Part shown: one piece after another, positions 52,108 through 59,935 of the stretch
Position numbering within the stretch: position 1 is the first letter of the stretch
Layout of the letters: each line of letters opens with the position of its first letter
NCBI GenBank assembly: GCA_020059465.1
Contig: JAGVBZ010000027.1
Location: 1 to 64,000, forward strand
DNA length: 64,000 nucleotides
Direction of reading: 5' to 3'
From: Brevinematales bacterium
Lineage (GTDB): Bacteria > Spirochaetota > Brevinematia > Brevinematales > GWF1-51-8
Program-made: the position numbers and the translations under genes
Notes under the pieces: generated by a model
The model's input: the letters and a program-made list of their open reading frames with translations, nothing else
Database searches by the model: none
Told to the model about the DNA's origin: nothing

Positions 52108-54156
52108 ATGATTTTACGTCTGGCTTTTTTTATTCTTCTATTATTCCCTTTTATAGGTTTTGGTCAAAACGCAACCGTGAACGATCCGGATAATCTTATT
52201 CTCGTCGGGTCGTCCAAGGGATTGTTTTATTGGGACGGCAAAAACTCGCCTAAGCCGTTGTGGACATTAACCGATGTGACAAGAATCCTTAAGGTTTCCT
52301 ATGGATACTTTTTCCTGACATCCCTGGGAATCGTGTATTCCAAGGACCTGAAAAAGTACGAGTTCCGTAACGATGGGTTTCACGCGCAGGTACTGAAGCT
52401 TTATCATAACGGGAAGAAAAGCTTCACGAATATTTTCAAGCCTCTCAGCGATTTAAAGGCCGATCCGGAAAATCCCATGAACCTCGTAGCTTCCTCTAAG
52501 GACGGGGTCTATTATTCCACAGACGGCGGAAAAAACTGGAAATTCATCGATAACATCAACTCATTTACAGGTATCCAGTCGGCTGCCATATTCACCGACC
52601 CCGATCTGAAAATCATTATGGCGCACCCGTTTAAGGGGGTGTATCTGAAAAATATCACTAAGAACGGTAAGTGGGAGAACATATCCAAGGGACTGCACGG
52701 GTATTTTATCGGGTACGAAGAAATTTCTGATTTTGTCGTCGTCCCGAACGGGAAGGATATCGAGATCATCGCGAGCCAGAACTTTTTTCCCGCGATTTTT
52801 AAGATGAGCCTGAAAACGAAAAAATGGACTGGAGTATATTATCCGGGGGATACATCGCAGGATTATATCGACGCTATCGACGGGCTTTTCCTGAATGACG
52901 GCAATCTATACTTCAATATGACAAAGGGCATAAAAAAACTTCCATTATACCCGGCGGTAAAAACCAACATGGTCTCCCCGGTTTTCGACCTGAACTTCCA
53001 GAGCAAGCTGGAAAACGAACTACAGGCGCGGATAGACAGTATTCTATGGGTCGAGCAGGGAGAGGTTAAATTCAATATGAGCGAACTATGGATGTATTCC
53101 AAGTTCAATAAAAAGAAATATTTCGATACCGCAAAGAATAAAAAAGGTATTTACCTTCCCTACTTTTTCGCTCGCAGTTCTTCAAAAATGGAAGAAATAA
53201 ACGGTATCATGAAAAAAACCGGGCTGAATACCATCGTAATCGATATGAAGGACGATTTCGGTATACTGCGTTTCAATCCGGCCGACCCCCTTCTGAAAAA
53301 AATCGGGAAAGTGTCGAACCCGGTCGATCTGGAGACATTTATCCCGAAGATGAAAAAAATGGGAATATACATGATCGCCCGTATCGTCGTTTTCAAGGAT
53401 CAGGTATTATTTAAGTATAACGGATATGAATACTCTGTGAAGAACAAAGGATCGAAGAATCCTTGGATAGGCCTTGAGATCGATAAAAAGTCGAAAAAAA
53501 CCAACCAGACGATGGAGTATTGGGTCGATCCGTATTGCGAGAAGGTGTGGGAATACAATGTCGCAATCGCGAACGATTTGATAGACGCGGGCTTTGACGA
53601 GATTCAATTCGATTATATCCGTTTCCCCACCGACGGATACAATATCTACAGCGCCTCATTTTCCTATAAAGAGTTAGGAATGGATAAGGACAGCGCCTTA
53701 ATGTCGTTTTTAAATTATGCGCGCGAGAACATTAAAGCCCCGATATCTATCGATGTTTACGGCGCGAACGGATGGTACCGTTCCGGCCTGTTCACCGGAC
53801 AGGATGTAGAAACTCTCGGTAAATATATCGACGCAATCTCGCCGATGTTCTACCCTTCGCACTTCGAGCAGAACTTTCTCAGTTATAGCCCGGCGGAGCT
53901 TCGCCCGTACCGTATCTATAAATTTGGAGGCTTTCGTACATACTTTATTTCAAAATATTCGCTGGTCGTACGTCCGTTCGTGCAGGCATTCAAGATCGGG
54001 GTCAGCTATGATTTAAAGTATTACGGGCCGCGTTATGTATGGTATGAAATCAAAGGTTTGCAGGATTCGATCGATCAGGGTTATCTGTATTGGAACGCGG
54101 CAGGAAAGTACCAGGACCTCCTGAAGGTCTATACCCCGGAAATAATGAAACAGTAA
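52108..54156 (+). CDS. Secreted putative glycoside hydrolase (DUF4015) with N-terminal propeller-like domain
   Basis: 682 residues. A signal peptide ends near residue 20 (FPFIGFGQN). Residues about 25-300 repeat strands of the sort seen in beta-propellers, with sialidase/BNR-like DGVYYSTDGGKNW and LILVGSSKGLFYWDG. The C-terminal 330 residues are a TIM-barrel of the DUF4015 (PF13200) kind: GIYLPYFFARSS, TIVIDMKDDFGILRF, YMIARIVVFKD, WVDPYCEKVWEYNVAIANDL, GFDEIQFDYIRFPTDG and PISIDVYGANGW. Asp and Glu at strand ends (DEIQFDYIRFP) are candidate catalytic residues. The substrate is unknown; an envelope or extracellular polysaccharide is likely. Its stop abuts that of ldhA. Confidence 0.85.
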   Translation: MILRLAFFILLLFPFIGFGQNATVNDPDNLILVGSSKGLFYWDGKNSPKPLWTLTDVTRILKVSYGYFFLTSLGIVYSKDLKKYEFRNDGFHAQVLKLYHNGKKSFTNIFKPLSDLKADPENPMNLVASSKDGVYYSTDGGKNWKFIDNINSFTGIQSAAIFTDPDLKIIMAHPFKGVYLKNITKNGKWENISKGLHGYFIGYEEISDFVVVPNGKDIEIIASQNFFPAIFKMSLKTKKWTGVYYPGDTSQDYIDAIDGLFLNDGNLYFNMTKGIKKLPLYPAVKTNMVSPVFDLNFQSKLENELQARIDSILWVEQGEVKFNMSELWMYSKFNKKKYFDTAKNKKGIYLPYFFARSSSKMEEINGIMKKTGLNTIVIDMKDDFGILRFNPADPLLKKIGKVSNPVDLETFIPKMKKMGIYMIARIVVFKDQVLFKYNGYEYSVKNKGSKNPWIGLEIDKKSKKTNQTMEYWVDPYCEKVWEYNVAIANDLIDAGFDEIQFDYIRFPTDGYNIYSASFSYKELGMDKDSALMSFLNYARENIKAPISIDVYGANGWYRSGLFTGQDVETLGKYIDAISPMFYPSHFEQNFLSYSPAELRPYRIYKFGGFRTYFISKYSLVVRPFVQAFKIGVSYDLKYYGPRYVWYEIKGLQDSIDQGYLYWNAAGKYQDLLKVYTPEIMKQ

Positions 54157-55206
54157 TCAGAAGCACTTTCCGGTAATTTTTTTATTGCACGATTCCGCGC
54201 CGCATTTATAACATATTTCGTTTACGAGCGGTTTGCCGTCGATGAAATCGCGGATATTCGACAATGTGGTATGCGCGATATTATGCAGCGCCTCCCGCGT
54301 AAAGAACGCCTGATGGGACGTCACGAGAACATTCGGAAAAGTGAGAAGGCGCGCGAGAATATCGTCGTCGATGATATTTCCCGAAAAATCTTCAAAGAAG
54401 TATTCGCTTTCTTCCTCGTAGACATCAAGGCCGGCCGAGCCTACTTTTTTCGCCTTCAGACCCTCGATCAGCGCGACCGTATCGATCAGCGCTCCCCGGC
54501 TCGTGTTAATAATCATTACGCTGTCCTTCATCTTCTTTATCGCATCCTCGTTGATCAGATGGTATGTTTCCTTCACCAGAGGGCAATGCAGCGAGATGAT
54601 ATCGCACTTGCTATATATGGTATCCAAATCGGTGTACTCAAATCCCTGTTCCCCTGCAGCTTCAGGATTCGGATATGAATCGAAAGCGAGTATTTTCATA
54701 CCGAATCCCTTCAGGATATCGATCAATACCCTGCCGATCTTTCCGGTACCGATAATCCCGGCAGTCTTTCCGTGCATATCGAAACCGAGAAATCCGTTTA
54801 TATTGAAGTTATTATCGCGGGTACGATAGTATGCCTTGTGAATCTTTCGATTGAGGGCCAGTATCAGTCCTACCGCATGCTCGGCAACCGCATAGGGTGA
54901 GTATGCCGGAACCCTTACGACATGGATTTTTTTATACACCGCGTGCAGATTGACGTTATTGTACCCGGCGCACCTGAGCGCGATTAGTTTTACGCCTTGA
55001 TCGTAAAGAATCTCCACGACATCCTTGTCTATAATATCGTTTACGAATGCACAGACAAATTCACTACCGGAGGCGAGAATCGCCGTATCGAGACCCAGAC
55101 GGGAATGGTGATATTTAATTTCATAGCCGAATTCGCCGTTAACCGCTTTAAACGATTCCTCGTCATACGGCTTTGCGTCATAAAAAGCTATTTTTCGAAT
55201 GTTCAT
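54157..55206 (-). CDS. ldhA: D-lactate dehydrogenase (D-isomer 2-hydroxyacid dehydrogenase) with cysteine-rich tail
   Basis: NADH-dependent reduction of pyruvate to D-lactate, the fermentation outlet matching nifJ. The N-terminal catalytic half has LIALRCAGYNNVNL and VPAYSPYAVAEHAVGLILAL; the Rossmann motif is GIIGTGKIGRVLI; the catalytic Arg/Glu/His set lies in INTSRGALIDT, AGLDVYEEESEYF and LVTSHQAFFT. The sequence is closest to the E. coli LdhA type. The odd feature is the last 18 residues, CYKCGAESCNKKITGKCF, with four cysteines (C-x2-C-x4-C-x7-C), suggesting a metal site or redox tail. Promoter 55235-55263. Confidence 0.9.
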   Translation of the reverse strand: MNIRKIAFYDAKPYDEESFKAVNGEFGYEIKYHHSRLGLDTAILASGSEFVCAFVNDIIDKDVVEILYDQGVKLIALRCAGYNNVNLHAVYKKIHVVRVPAYSPYAVAEHAVGLILALNRKIHKAYYRTRDNNFNINGFLGFDMHGKTAGIIGTGKIGRVLIDILKGFGMKILAFDSYPNPEAAGEQGFEYTDLDTIYSKCDIISLHCPLVKETYHLINEDAIKKMKDSVMIINTSRGALIDTVALIEGLKAKKVGSAGLDVYEEESEYFFEDFSGNIIDDDILARLLTFPNVLVTSHQAFFTREALHNIAHTTLSNIRDFIDGKPLVNEICYKCGAESCNKKITGKCF

Positions 55207-55234
55207 ATAACGCTCCCGATTTATTTATACAGGT

Positions 55235-55263
55235 AATATAATACCAATATACATATATAGCAA
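55235..55263 (-). promoter_or_regulatory. Sigma70 promoter of ldhA
   Basis: On the minus strand TTGCTA (55263-55258), 17 bases, TATATT (55240-55235), about 29 bases upstream of the ATG. Confidence 0.5.
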
Positions 55264-55272
55264 GTTTTTTGA

Positions 55273-55665
55273 TTAGGAGCGCATCTGGCATAAAACTTCG
55301 AGACTCTTCTTTTCGCCTTCAAGTTTCGCGATGATCTTATGCGCGTCCGTCAGTCTGCGGGAGATTTTTTTAATCAGCATAATACCGAAATCAGGATCGT
55401 TCTTGATCTGCTCGAATACGCTTTCTTTATCGAGAGCAAGCAATTCCGTATCCTCAAGCGCGTCCAGCGAAGCGGTTCTTTTTGTTCCGAGAAACAGGCT
55501 CATTTCACCGACACAGTCGTTCGCACCGATAATTCCCAGTTCAACCAGTTCGGCATTCATCATCTTGTAAACACGGATTTTTCCTTTTCTTACGACATAC
55601 ATTTCATCGGCGGGTGTGCCCTCCTGACAAATAACCTGATTTTTTAGAACCTTTAGAATCCTCAT
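55273..55665 (-). CDS. Stand-alone cyclic-nucleotide-binding domain protein
   Basis: 130 residues. A CRP-type beta-roll: VICQEGTPADEMYVVRKGKI, GANDCVGEMSLFLGTKRTAS (phosphate-binding cassette with G-E-x-S and R-T-A) and LLALDKESVFEQI, then a helix. There is no helix-turn-helix, so it is not a DNA-binding regulator; it may bind cAMP, cGMP or another ligand and act through a partner. The C-terminal helix (KIIAKLEGEKKSLEVL) could dimerise. Single-gene unit with its own promoter; it is 66 bases upstream of ldhA on the same strand, and ldhA has its own promoter too. Confidence 0.85.
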   Translation of the reverse strand: MRILKVLKNQVICQEGTPADEMYVVRKGKIRVYKMMNAELVELGIIGANDCVGEMSLFLGTKRTASLDALEDTELLALDKESVFEQIKNDPDFGIMLIKKISRRLTDAHKIIAKLEGEKKSLEVLCQMRS

Positions 55666-55696
55666 TGGATTCCCTCCTTTAAATTCACCCCATCAT

Positions 55697-55725
55697 AATA
55701 TAAAAGAGCTTGCCGGAAAGTACAA
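55697..55725 (-). promoter_or_regulatory. Sigma70 promoter of the cNMP-binding gene
   Basis: On the minus strand TTGTAC (55725-55720), 17 bases, TATATT (55702-55697), 31 bases before the start, with AAGGAGG as ribosome site. Confidence 0.5.
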
Positions 55726-55739
55726 ATTTTGTTATTATA

Positions 55740-55748
55740 TGGTATAAT
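55740..55748 (+). promoter_or_regulatory. Extended -10 promoter of the glutaredoxin-like gene
   Basis: TGGTATAAT fits the extended -10 form TG-N-TATAAT, 19 bases before the start codon; no good -35 is 17 bases upstream, as is common with extended -10 promoters. It is divergent from the cNMP gene promoter. Confidence 0.5.
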
Positions 55749-55767
55749 AATATTAGGGAGATATAAT

Positions 55768-56022
55768 ATGTTAAACGTATATTGCGTGGATTGGTGTCCC
55801 GACTGCAGAAGGACTTTTAATTACCTGAACGGAAAGAGTATTCCATATCAGTATATCAATATTGAATCAATCCCCCGTGACGTGATGGATCAGGTGATTC
55901 AGGCCAACGACGGGAAGGAGTGGGTATCGCCTACCTTCGAATTAAACGGTAAGTGGATGGCATTCAGCACAGTCAGTCATGAACAGCTTCCCGGCATCAT
56001 GAAGGAACTCGGTGTCGGTTAA
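55768..56022 (+). CDS. Glutaredoxin-like protein
   Basis: 84 residues, cytoplasmic. The thioredoxin-fold redox site is VDWCPDCRRTFNYL (C-P-D-C), followed by IPYQYINIESIP and the cis-proline segment WVSPTFELNGKWM. This matches small glutaredoxin-like proteins (NrdH/YruB style) that reduce disulfides. I chose ATG 55768, preceded by GGGAGATATA and downstream of the -10 box; the frame extends upstream to 55729, but that start lies before the promoter. Its stop abuts the stop of the convergent lipoprotein gene. Confidence 0.85.
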   Translation: MLNVYCVDWCPDCRRTFNYLNGKSIPYQYINIESIPRDVMDQVIQANDGKEWVSPTFELNGKWMAFSTVSHEQLPGIMKELGVG

Positions 56023-56709
56023 TTATTTCCCGATATCGAAGGAGAAATATTTCGAGGCCTCCCCCATGACTTCTGTATATGCATATTTTTCAGGCAGATA
56101 GAATACCGGCTTTTTATTGTTTTCTATCAGGAAATAGCCGTACTTATTGGAAACAAATCCGAGGGTGGGTTTCATGTACTCGCTCAAGTCGAAAGCATAT
56201 GCGGGATACTTCGGATCCCCAATTTTCACGCACTTTTCAGTACCCTCTTTCACATGAGCTATATATACCGTATTCTGGTTCACATTCGCCTTAGTATCCA
56301 TAATCACCCTCACCCACTCGATGTTTTTCGATTTTGATTCCATCCCGGGATTCTTCGGTTCGTAGAATACTATTATCCTCCAATGATTATCCTGCGAAAC
56401 CGGTTCTTTTCTGATTGTCGCGGAATAGATCCATCCATAGGTATCATCCGCAAACCGTTTAACTTTCACCCAGTTCGTATTGAAATCGATGCAGCGAATA
56501 TTAATGGCTGTCAATATTTCGCTCTTTTCACCGAAATAAATAACTTTTTCACCTTTTTCCAGTTGGGTGATCACCTTACTGTCCAATCCGGGAGCCTCGC
56601 GGAAACTTACGTTTTCCACCCATGTGTAATAAGCTTCGGGTTTGGCGCATCCGTTTACTGAGATGACAACGCTTATTACTGCAGAAAGAACCATAACGAA
56701 TGTTTTCAT
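56023..56709 (-). CDS. Lipoprotein with SH3-like domain and a shared novel domain (family copy 1)
   Basis: 228 residues. Signal peptide with a lipobox ending VNGC (Cys21), so lipid-anchored. An SH3-like segment occupies about 28-97 (ENVSFREAPGLDSKVITQLE then WVKVKRFADDTYGWIYS). The rest (about 105-225) is the domain shared with the next two genes: IIVFYEPKNPG, CVKIGDPKYPAYAFDLSEYM, GFVSNKYGYFLIENNKKPVF and ASKYFSFD. I know no named family for it. It is the last gene of a three-lipoprotein operon, nine bases after copy 2. Confidence 0.83.
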   Translation of the reverse strand: MKTFVMVLSAVISVVISVNGCAKPEAYYTWVENVSFREAPGLDSKVITQLEKGEKVIYFGEKSEILTAINIRCIDFNTNWVKVKRFADDTYGWIYSATIRKEPVSQDNHWRIIVFYEPKNPGMESKSKNIEWVRVIMDTKANVNQNTVYIAHVKEGTEKCVKIGDPKYPAYAFDLSEYMKPTLGFVSNKYGYFLIENNKKPVFYLPEKYAYTEVMGEASKYFSFDIGK

Positions 56710-56718
56710 TTTATCCCC

Positions 56719-57837
56719 CTATCTGTTAGTTTTCCCGAAATTCTTAATATCAAGTATTTCCTCATCCAGTTTTATCTGGTAATACCCCTCAATCATTTTC
56801 TGATATTCCTGATTCTCCATGACGCGGATATAGATAGGCGTGTTATTTCTATAGAAAAAGAAGAAGCCGGGACGATAGAAAAATCCGGAAAGATGATAAA
56901 AATTCGTCAGTGCTAATGTTAAATTCCCGCTCACGGCGGATTTAAGAACAACCGACCCCTCGTTCCGCGAGTTCGCCTGAAATACTGGTATACCCGCCTT
57001 TCCCGCAAGCATTATCATCTCATCGGACGCTGTTACCCATAGATCGTTGGTTTCTTCCGGATGGGGATTATACGCGATAATAAAACGCTGGAAATTCTGA
57101 AATATTTTTTGCAGTTCGGGAGTAACATACCCGCCGCTTGAAAACACATCGAAATAATTGTAGACCGCTTGTACATCGCTGTCCGATTCAATATCGAGGG
57201 GAATAAATTTGGGCTGCTTTCCCAATTCGATAACCAGATACCCGGGTTTAGTATTCGAAAACCCGTAGTCTTCCCTGAGATAGAGACTAATCAAAAGGGA
57301 TCCGGACGGGAAAGGACCGTCCCCAATTGGAACGCAGTCAGGTGTCGCCCCCAAATCCTGCGCACGGTCGACTATCTTATAATAAATACCGTACTGTTTG
57401 AACGAATCCATCGATGAGACCAGCGCATCATGAATAGTGGAGGTGTTATAGTTCGAATACCCGTTGATAAACTGATTATATCCGATAACGATTTTATCAT
57501 ACACAGGCAGAACGATCTTCTGAGTCGAAAGAGTTCCGCCGTGAACCCACCCGATCTTTCCATCCATCTTCCTGATGACCTCATACCACGGTGAATTAAA
57601 CTCCTGACAACGATAGATCATATCCATATTAATGTTGGAAAACTTCCCTGTATAGACAAGTTCCTCGCCTACTCTCAGTTTCTCGATTACGGCGGATTGA
57701 ATAGAGGGTTCCTTCTGGAGGTTTACTGTTATCCATGGATAGCAGATAGTATTGGATAAGGAATTTCCGCTTCCGGTACCGTTTCCTCCGCATCCGACGA
57801 TTAAAAGAAGTAAAAAAATAAGCAGAATATTTTTCAT
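56719..57837 (-). CDS. Lipoprotein with SH3-like domain and two copies of the shared novel domain (family copy 2)
   Basis: 372 residues. Signal peptide with lipobox LIVGC (Cys16). An SH3-like segment follows at about 33-105 (TVNLQKEPSIQSAVIEKLRV; WYEVIRKMDGKIGWVHGG). The first domain copy (about 110-235) has IVIGYNQF, DCVPIGDGPFPSGSLLISLY, GFSNTKPGYLVIELGKQPKF and VYNYFDVF, clearly related to copy 1. The second (about 245-360) opens FQNFQRFIIAYNPHPEETND, related to copy 3. So the protein looks like a fusion of the other two architectures. Its start overlaps the end of copy 3 by four bases. Confidence 0.83.
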   Translation of the reverse strand: MKNILLIFLLLLIVGCGGNGTGSGNSLSNTICYPWITVNLQKEPSIQSAVIEKLRVGEELVYTGKFSNINMDMIYRCQEFNSPWYEVIRKMDGKIGWVHGGTLSTQKIVLPVYDKIVIGYNQFINGYSNYNTSTIHDALVSSMDSFKQYGIYYKIVDRAQDLGATPDCVPIGDGPFPSGSLLISLYLREDYGFSNTKPGYLVIELGKQPKFIPLDIESDSDVQAVYNYFDVFSSGGYVTPELQKIFQNFQRFIIAYNPHPEETNDLWVTASDEMIMLAGKAGIPVFQANSRNEGSVVLKSAVSGNLTLALTNFYHLSGFFYRPGFFFFYRNNTPIYIRVMENQEYQKMIEGYYQIKLDEEILDIKNFGKTNR

Positions 57838-58370
57838 TGGACCTTTTCCTGATTAGTATTGTAAAGATCTATAGAGAAAAAACGATTCATCGCAAGACCA
57901 GCGTCCAGCCCGGACTTGTCCACAAAAAACAAATTATAACCGGTATCCGATGAATTCGGATACCCCACTAAGATATAACCTTTTTTTGAGGTTAGTCCTG
58001 CCGATTCGAGCAGAAGCGGTGTAATATCCAGCAGGTGCTTTCCTATTTTCGCCGATTTCGGATTCTTAACACTGAAAAAAGCTATTTTATGCTCGCTCAA
58101 ACCAACCGAAAAAAATTCGTTATCGTAGAACCATCTCTGATCATTGACGTTTTCCGGGTCGTATGCGATCACAAGCTGAATATAATTAGAATATATCTTC
58201 TCTAAAACCCTATCCAAATCGGGATTTTTCGTTTCCCTGTCATCGACATAATAGTCATGCACCATGAATGAATCTTTTTTATTAGTCGAGACGCCCTGCG
58301 AACCGTTTTGCCCGCCCTGCGCGCATGAAATAATAATTATTAAAACAAATGCCATCAAGAATAGCCGCAT
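57834..58370 (-). CDS. Small lipoprotein of the same family, without SH3 domain (family copy 3)
   Basis: 178 residues. Signal peptide with lipobox IIISC (Cys16), then a Gly/Ser/Gln-rich linker. A single domain follows: YSNYIQLVIAYDPENVNDQRW, IAFFSVKNPKSAKIG, LTSKKGYILVGYPNSSD and MNRFFSIDLY, in the same order as in the other two proteins. The cysteine of CVxIGD is missing in this copy. It is the first gene of the operon, behind promoter 58388-58415, divergent from the degenerate kinase gene at 58492. Confidence 0.8.
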   Translation of the reverse strand: MRLFLMAFVLIIIISCAQGGQNGSQGVSTNKKDSFMVHDYYVDDRETKNPDLDRVLEKIYSNYIQLVIAYDPENVNDQRWFYDNEFFSVGLSEHKIAFFSVKNPKSAKIGKHLLDITPLLLESAGLTSKKGYILVGYPNSSDTGYNLFFVDKSGLDAGLAMNRFFSIDLYNTNQEKVQ

Positions 58371-58387
58371 AAATCACCTCAGTAAAT

Positions 58388-58415
58388 ATTATATCGAAGA
58401 ATTGAAAAAATTCAA
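58388..58415 (-). promoter_or_regulatory. Sigma70 promoter of the three-lipoprotein operon
   Basis: On the minus strand TTGAAT (58415-58410), 16 bases, TATAAT (58393-58388), 17 bases from the start codon. The -35 lies within a small inverted repeat, ATTGAA-AAAA-TTCAAT. Confidence 0.6.
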
Positions 58416-58426
58416 TACTTTTACTA

Positions 58427-58454
58427 TTGCGCTATTTTTTTTTATTTTTATAAT
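58427..58454 (+). promoter_or_regulatory. Possible sigma70 promoter of the degenerate kinase gene
   Basis: TTGCGC (58427-58432), 16 bases, TATAAT (58449-58454), 37 bases before the ATG, in a T-rich tract. It is divergent from the lipoprotein promoter with only 11 bases between the -35 boxes. Confidence 0.5.
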
Positions 58455-58491
58455 TTCATTATACTAATAATACTTAAAAAGAGCGGAAAAC

Positions 58492-59934
58492 ATGAAAATT
58501 CCAGAAATCTTTATTAATCCGTTAAAAAAACTCACCCCTGCCGAAAGGGGGGAGTTTCAATCCAAGATCAATTCGGAAAATATGAAAAGGCTTTTCTGGC
58601 TGAATATCATCGTTGCACTGATGACGCTTGCGCCGGTTATCAGTATTATCCTATTTCAGTCGAAGGGGCAATGGAGCGATTCCCCGGTATATTATTATTA
58701 CCTTATGCTTTATATTTCCAGAATTATATTCTGTTTGTCGATTACCCTGATATCGTTTATTTTTCTGAAGAATCCGAATAAAATGAACCGCTTATCGCGG
58801 ACTCTCATTGCATGGGTATTTGCCGGATACTTTATTCTTGACGGATGCGCAAATAGTATTATGGTGCAGACCCTTCAGGGCGGGATAACGGTATATGTTA
58901 TCGTGGTTCTCGTTATTTCAACCGTTCTATACTATCCCATTGTCTTTAATAGTATTCTTCTCACGGCGGGATACCTCATTCTTTCATTCGGCATCCTCCT
59001 AATTCAACCCAATACCCGGCTGATTATCGGCGATATTATTAACGCATCTTTCACAACTTCTGTCGGGTGGTTTATCTCTCGGATGCTTTTCCGGTCGAAA
59101 GTTACGGATTATATCAATCATCTGACAATCAGGAAACAAGCTCAGGAACTGGAATACGCAAATTCTATATTGCAGACTAATGCAGAAGATCACTCATCCA
59201 AACTGGAAAACACCCATAACAGGCTTCATGATGAAGTACGAAAAAAGATCTCTTCCGAAAAACGAATCAAACGTTATCATGATGATCTGCAGGAAGTTTT
59301 CCGTGTCTCATTTTTCTTTCTCAAAGTTCCGCTGCAGAAGGTTATTTCTTATTTCAACCATCTGGTGGAAAACCCTGAAAAGATCGAACCGGATAAGGGG
59401 TCGTTTATTATCTGTCTTGACGAGATCAGAAAGGCCGAGCGCTCACTGCTGATTCTGCTCGATAATATAGGGATTTATATGAACGAAAACCCTTTTTCCC
59501 CGGTTGACCTTAATTATGTACTGGAGCAGGTTATTGAAAACAACTCCTTTGAAATCAGGGAAAAGAAACTGGATATTAAGCTTTCCAAACTTCCTGTAAT
59601 AATGGGGGATAAGCACCAGTTTTTCCGGCTCTTCCAGGGATTTATCGAGTATAGTGTCTGCGGGGAAAATATTCTTCCATATCCTGAGATTCATTTCGGG
59701 TATGAATCCTCCGATGGAATTATACAGTTCTATGTCCAGACCAATAAGCCTATTTCGGACATCGATGCGCAGGGGATTTTTTCTATCGAGCATCTGCTGA
59801 CGATGGGGGAGCATGGAAATTCAGTCAACCTGACCGGTTGCAAAAGAATTATCGAGCATCACGGTGGAGAGATGTGGATAGAAAGCGGAAAAGAACCGGG
59901 AGTGCGAATCGGGTTCACCCTTCCGAAACCCTAA
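58492..59934 (+). CDS. Membrane pseudo-histidine kinase (catalytic motifs lost)
   Basis: 480 residues. About six membrane helices fill residues 34-200, then a coiled coil (about 205-262) and a histidine-kinase module. The module aligns with the phytochrome-like kinase class (ending HHGGEMWIESGKEPG and GFTLPKP), but the key residues are gone: the phospho-acceptor His is Phe274 (VSFFFLKVPL for VSHDLKAPL), the N-box asparagines are Gly383 and Tyr387, the D-x-G-x-G box reads TNKPI, and the second glycine box reads GNSVNL. The frame is intact and the fold-forming hydrophobics are kept, so it is a maintained pseudo-kinase, not a decaying gene. It likely acts as a ligand-bound scaffold or partner. 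It is divergent from the lipoprotein trio. Confidence 0.85.
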   Translation: MKIPEIFINPLKKLTPAERGEFQSKINSENMKRLFWLNIIVALMTLAPVISIILFQSKGQWSDSPVYYYYLMLYISRIIFCLSITLISFIFLKNPNKMNRLSRTLIAWVFAGYFILDGCANSIMVQTLQGGITVYVIVVLVISTVLYYPIVFNSILLTAGYLILSFGILLIQPNTRLIIGDIINASFTTSVGWFISRMLFRSKVTDYINHLTIRKQAQELEYANSILQTNAEDHSSKLENTHNRLHDEVRKKISSEKRIKRYHDDLQEVFRVSFFFLKVPLQKVISYFNHLVENPEKIEPDKGSFIICLDEIRKAERSLLILLDNIGIYMNENPFSPVDLNYVLEQVIENNSFEIREKKLDIKLSKLPVIMGDKHQFFRLFQGFIEYSVCGENILPYPEIHFGYESSDGIIQFYVQTNKPISDIDAQGIFSIEHLLTMGEHGNSVNLTGCKRIIEHHGGEMWIESGKEPGVRIGFTLPKP

Positions 59935-59935
59935 C

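Noticed and set aside
58492-59934. Pseudogene call for the degenerate histidine kinase
   Set aside because: The frame has no stops or frameshifts and hydrophobic core positions are kept; loss is confined to catalytic motifs, which fits a pseudo-enzyme under selection.
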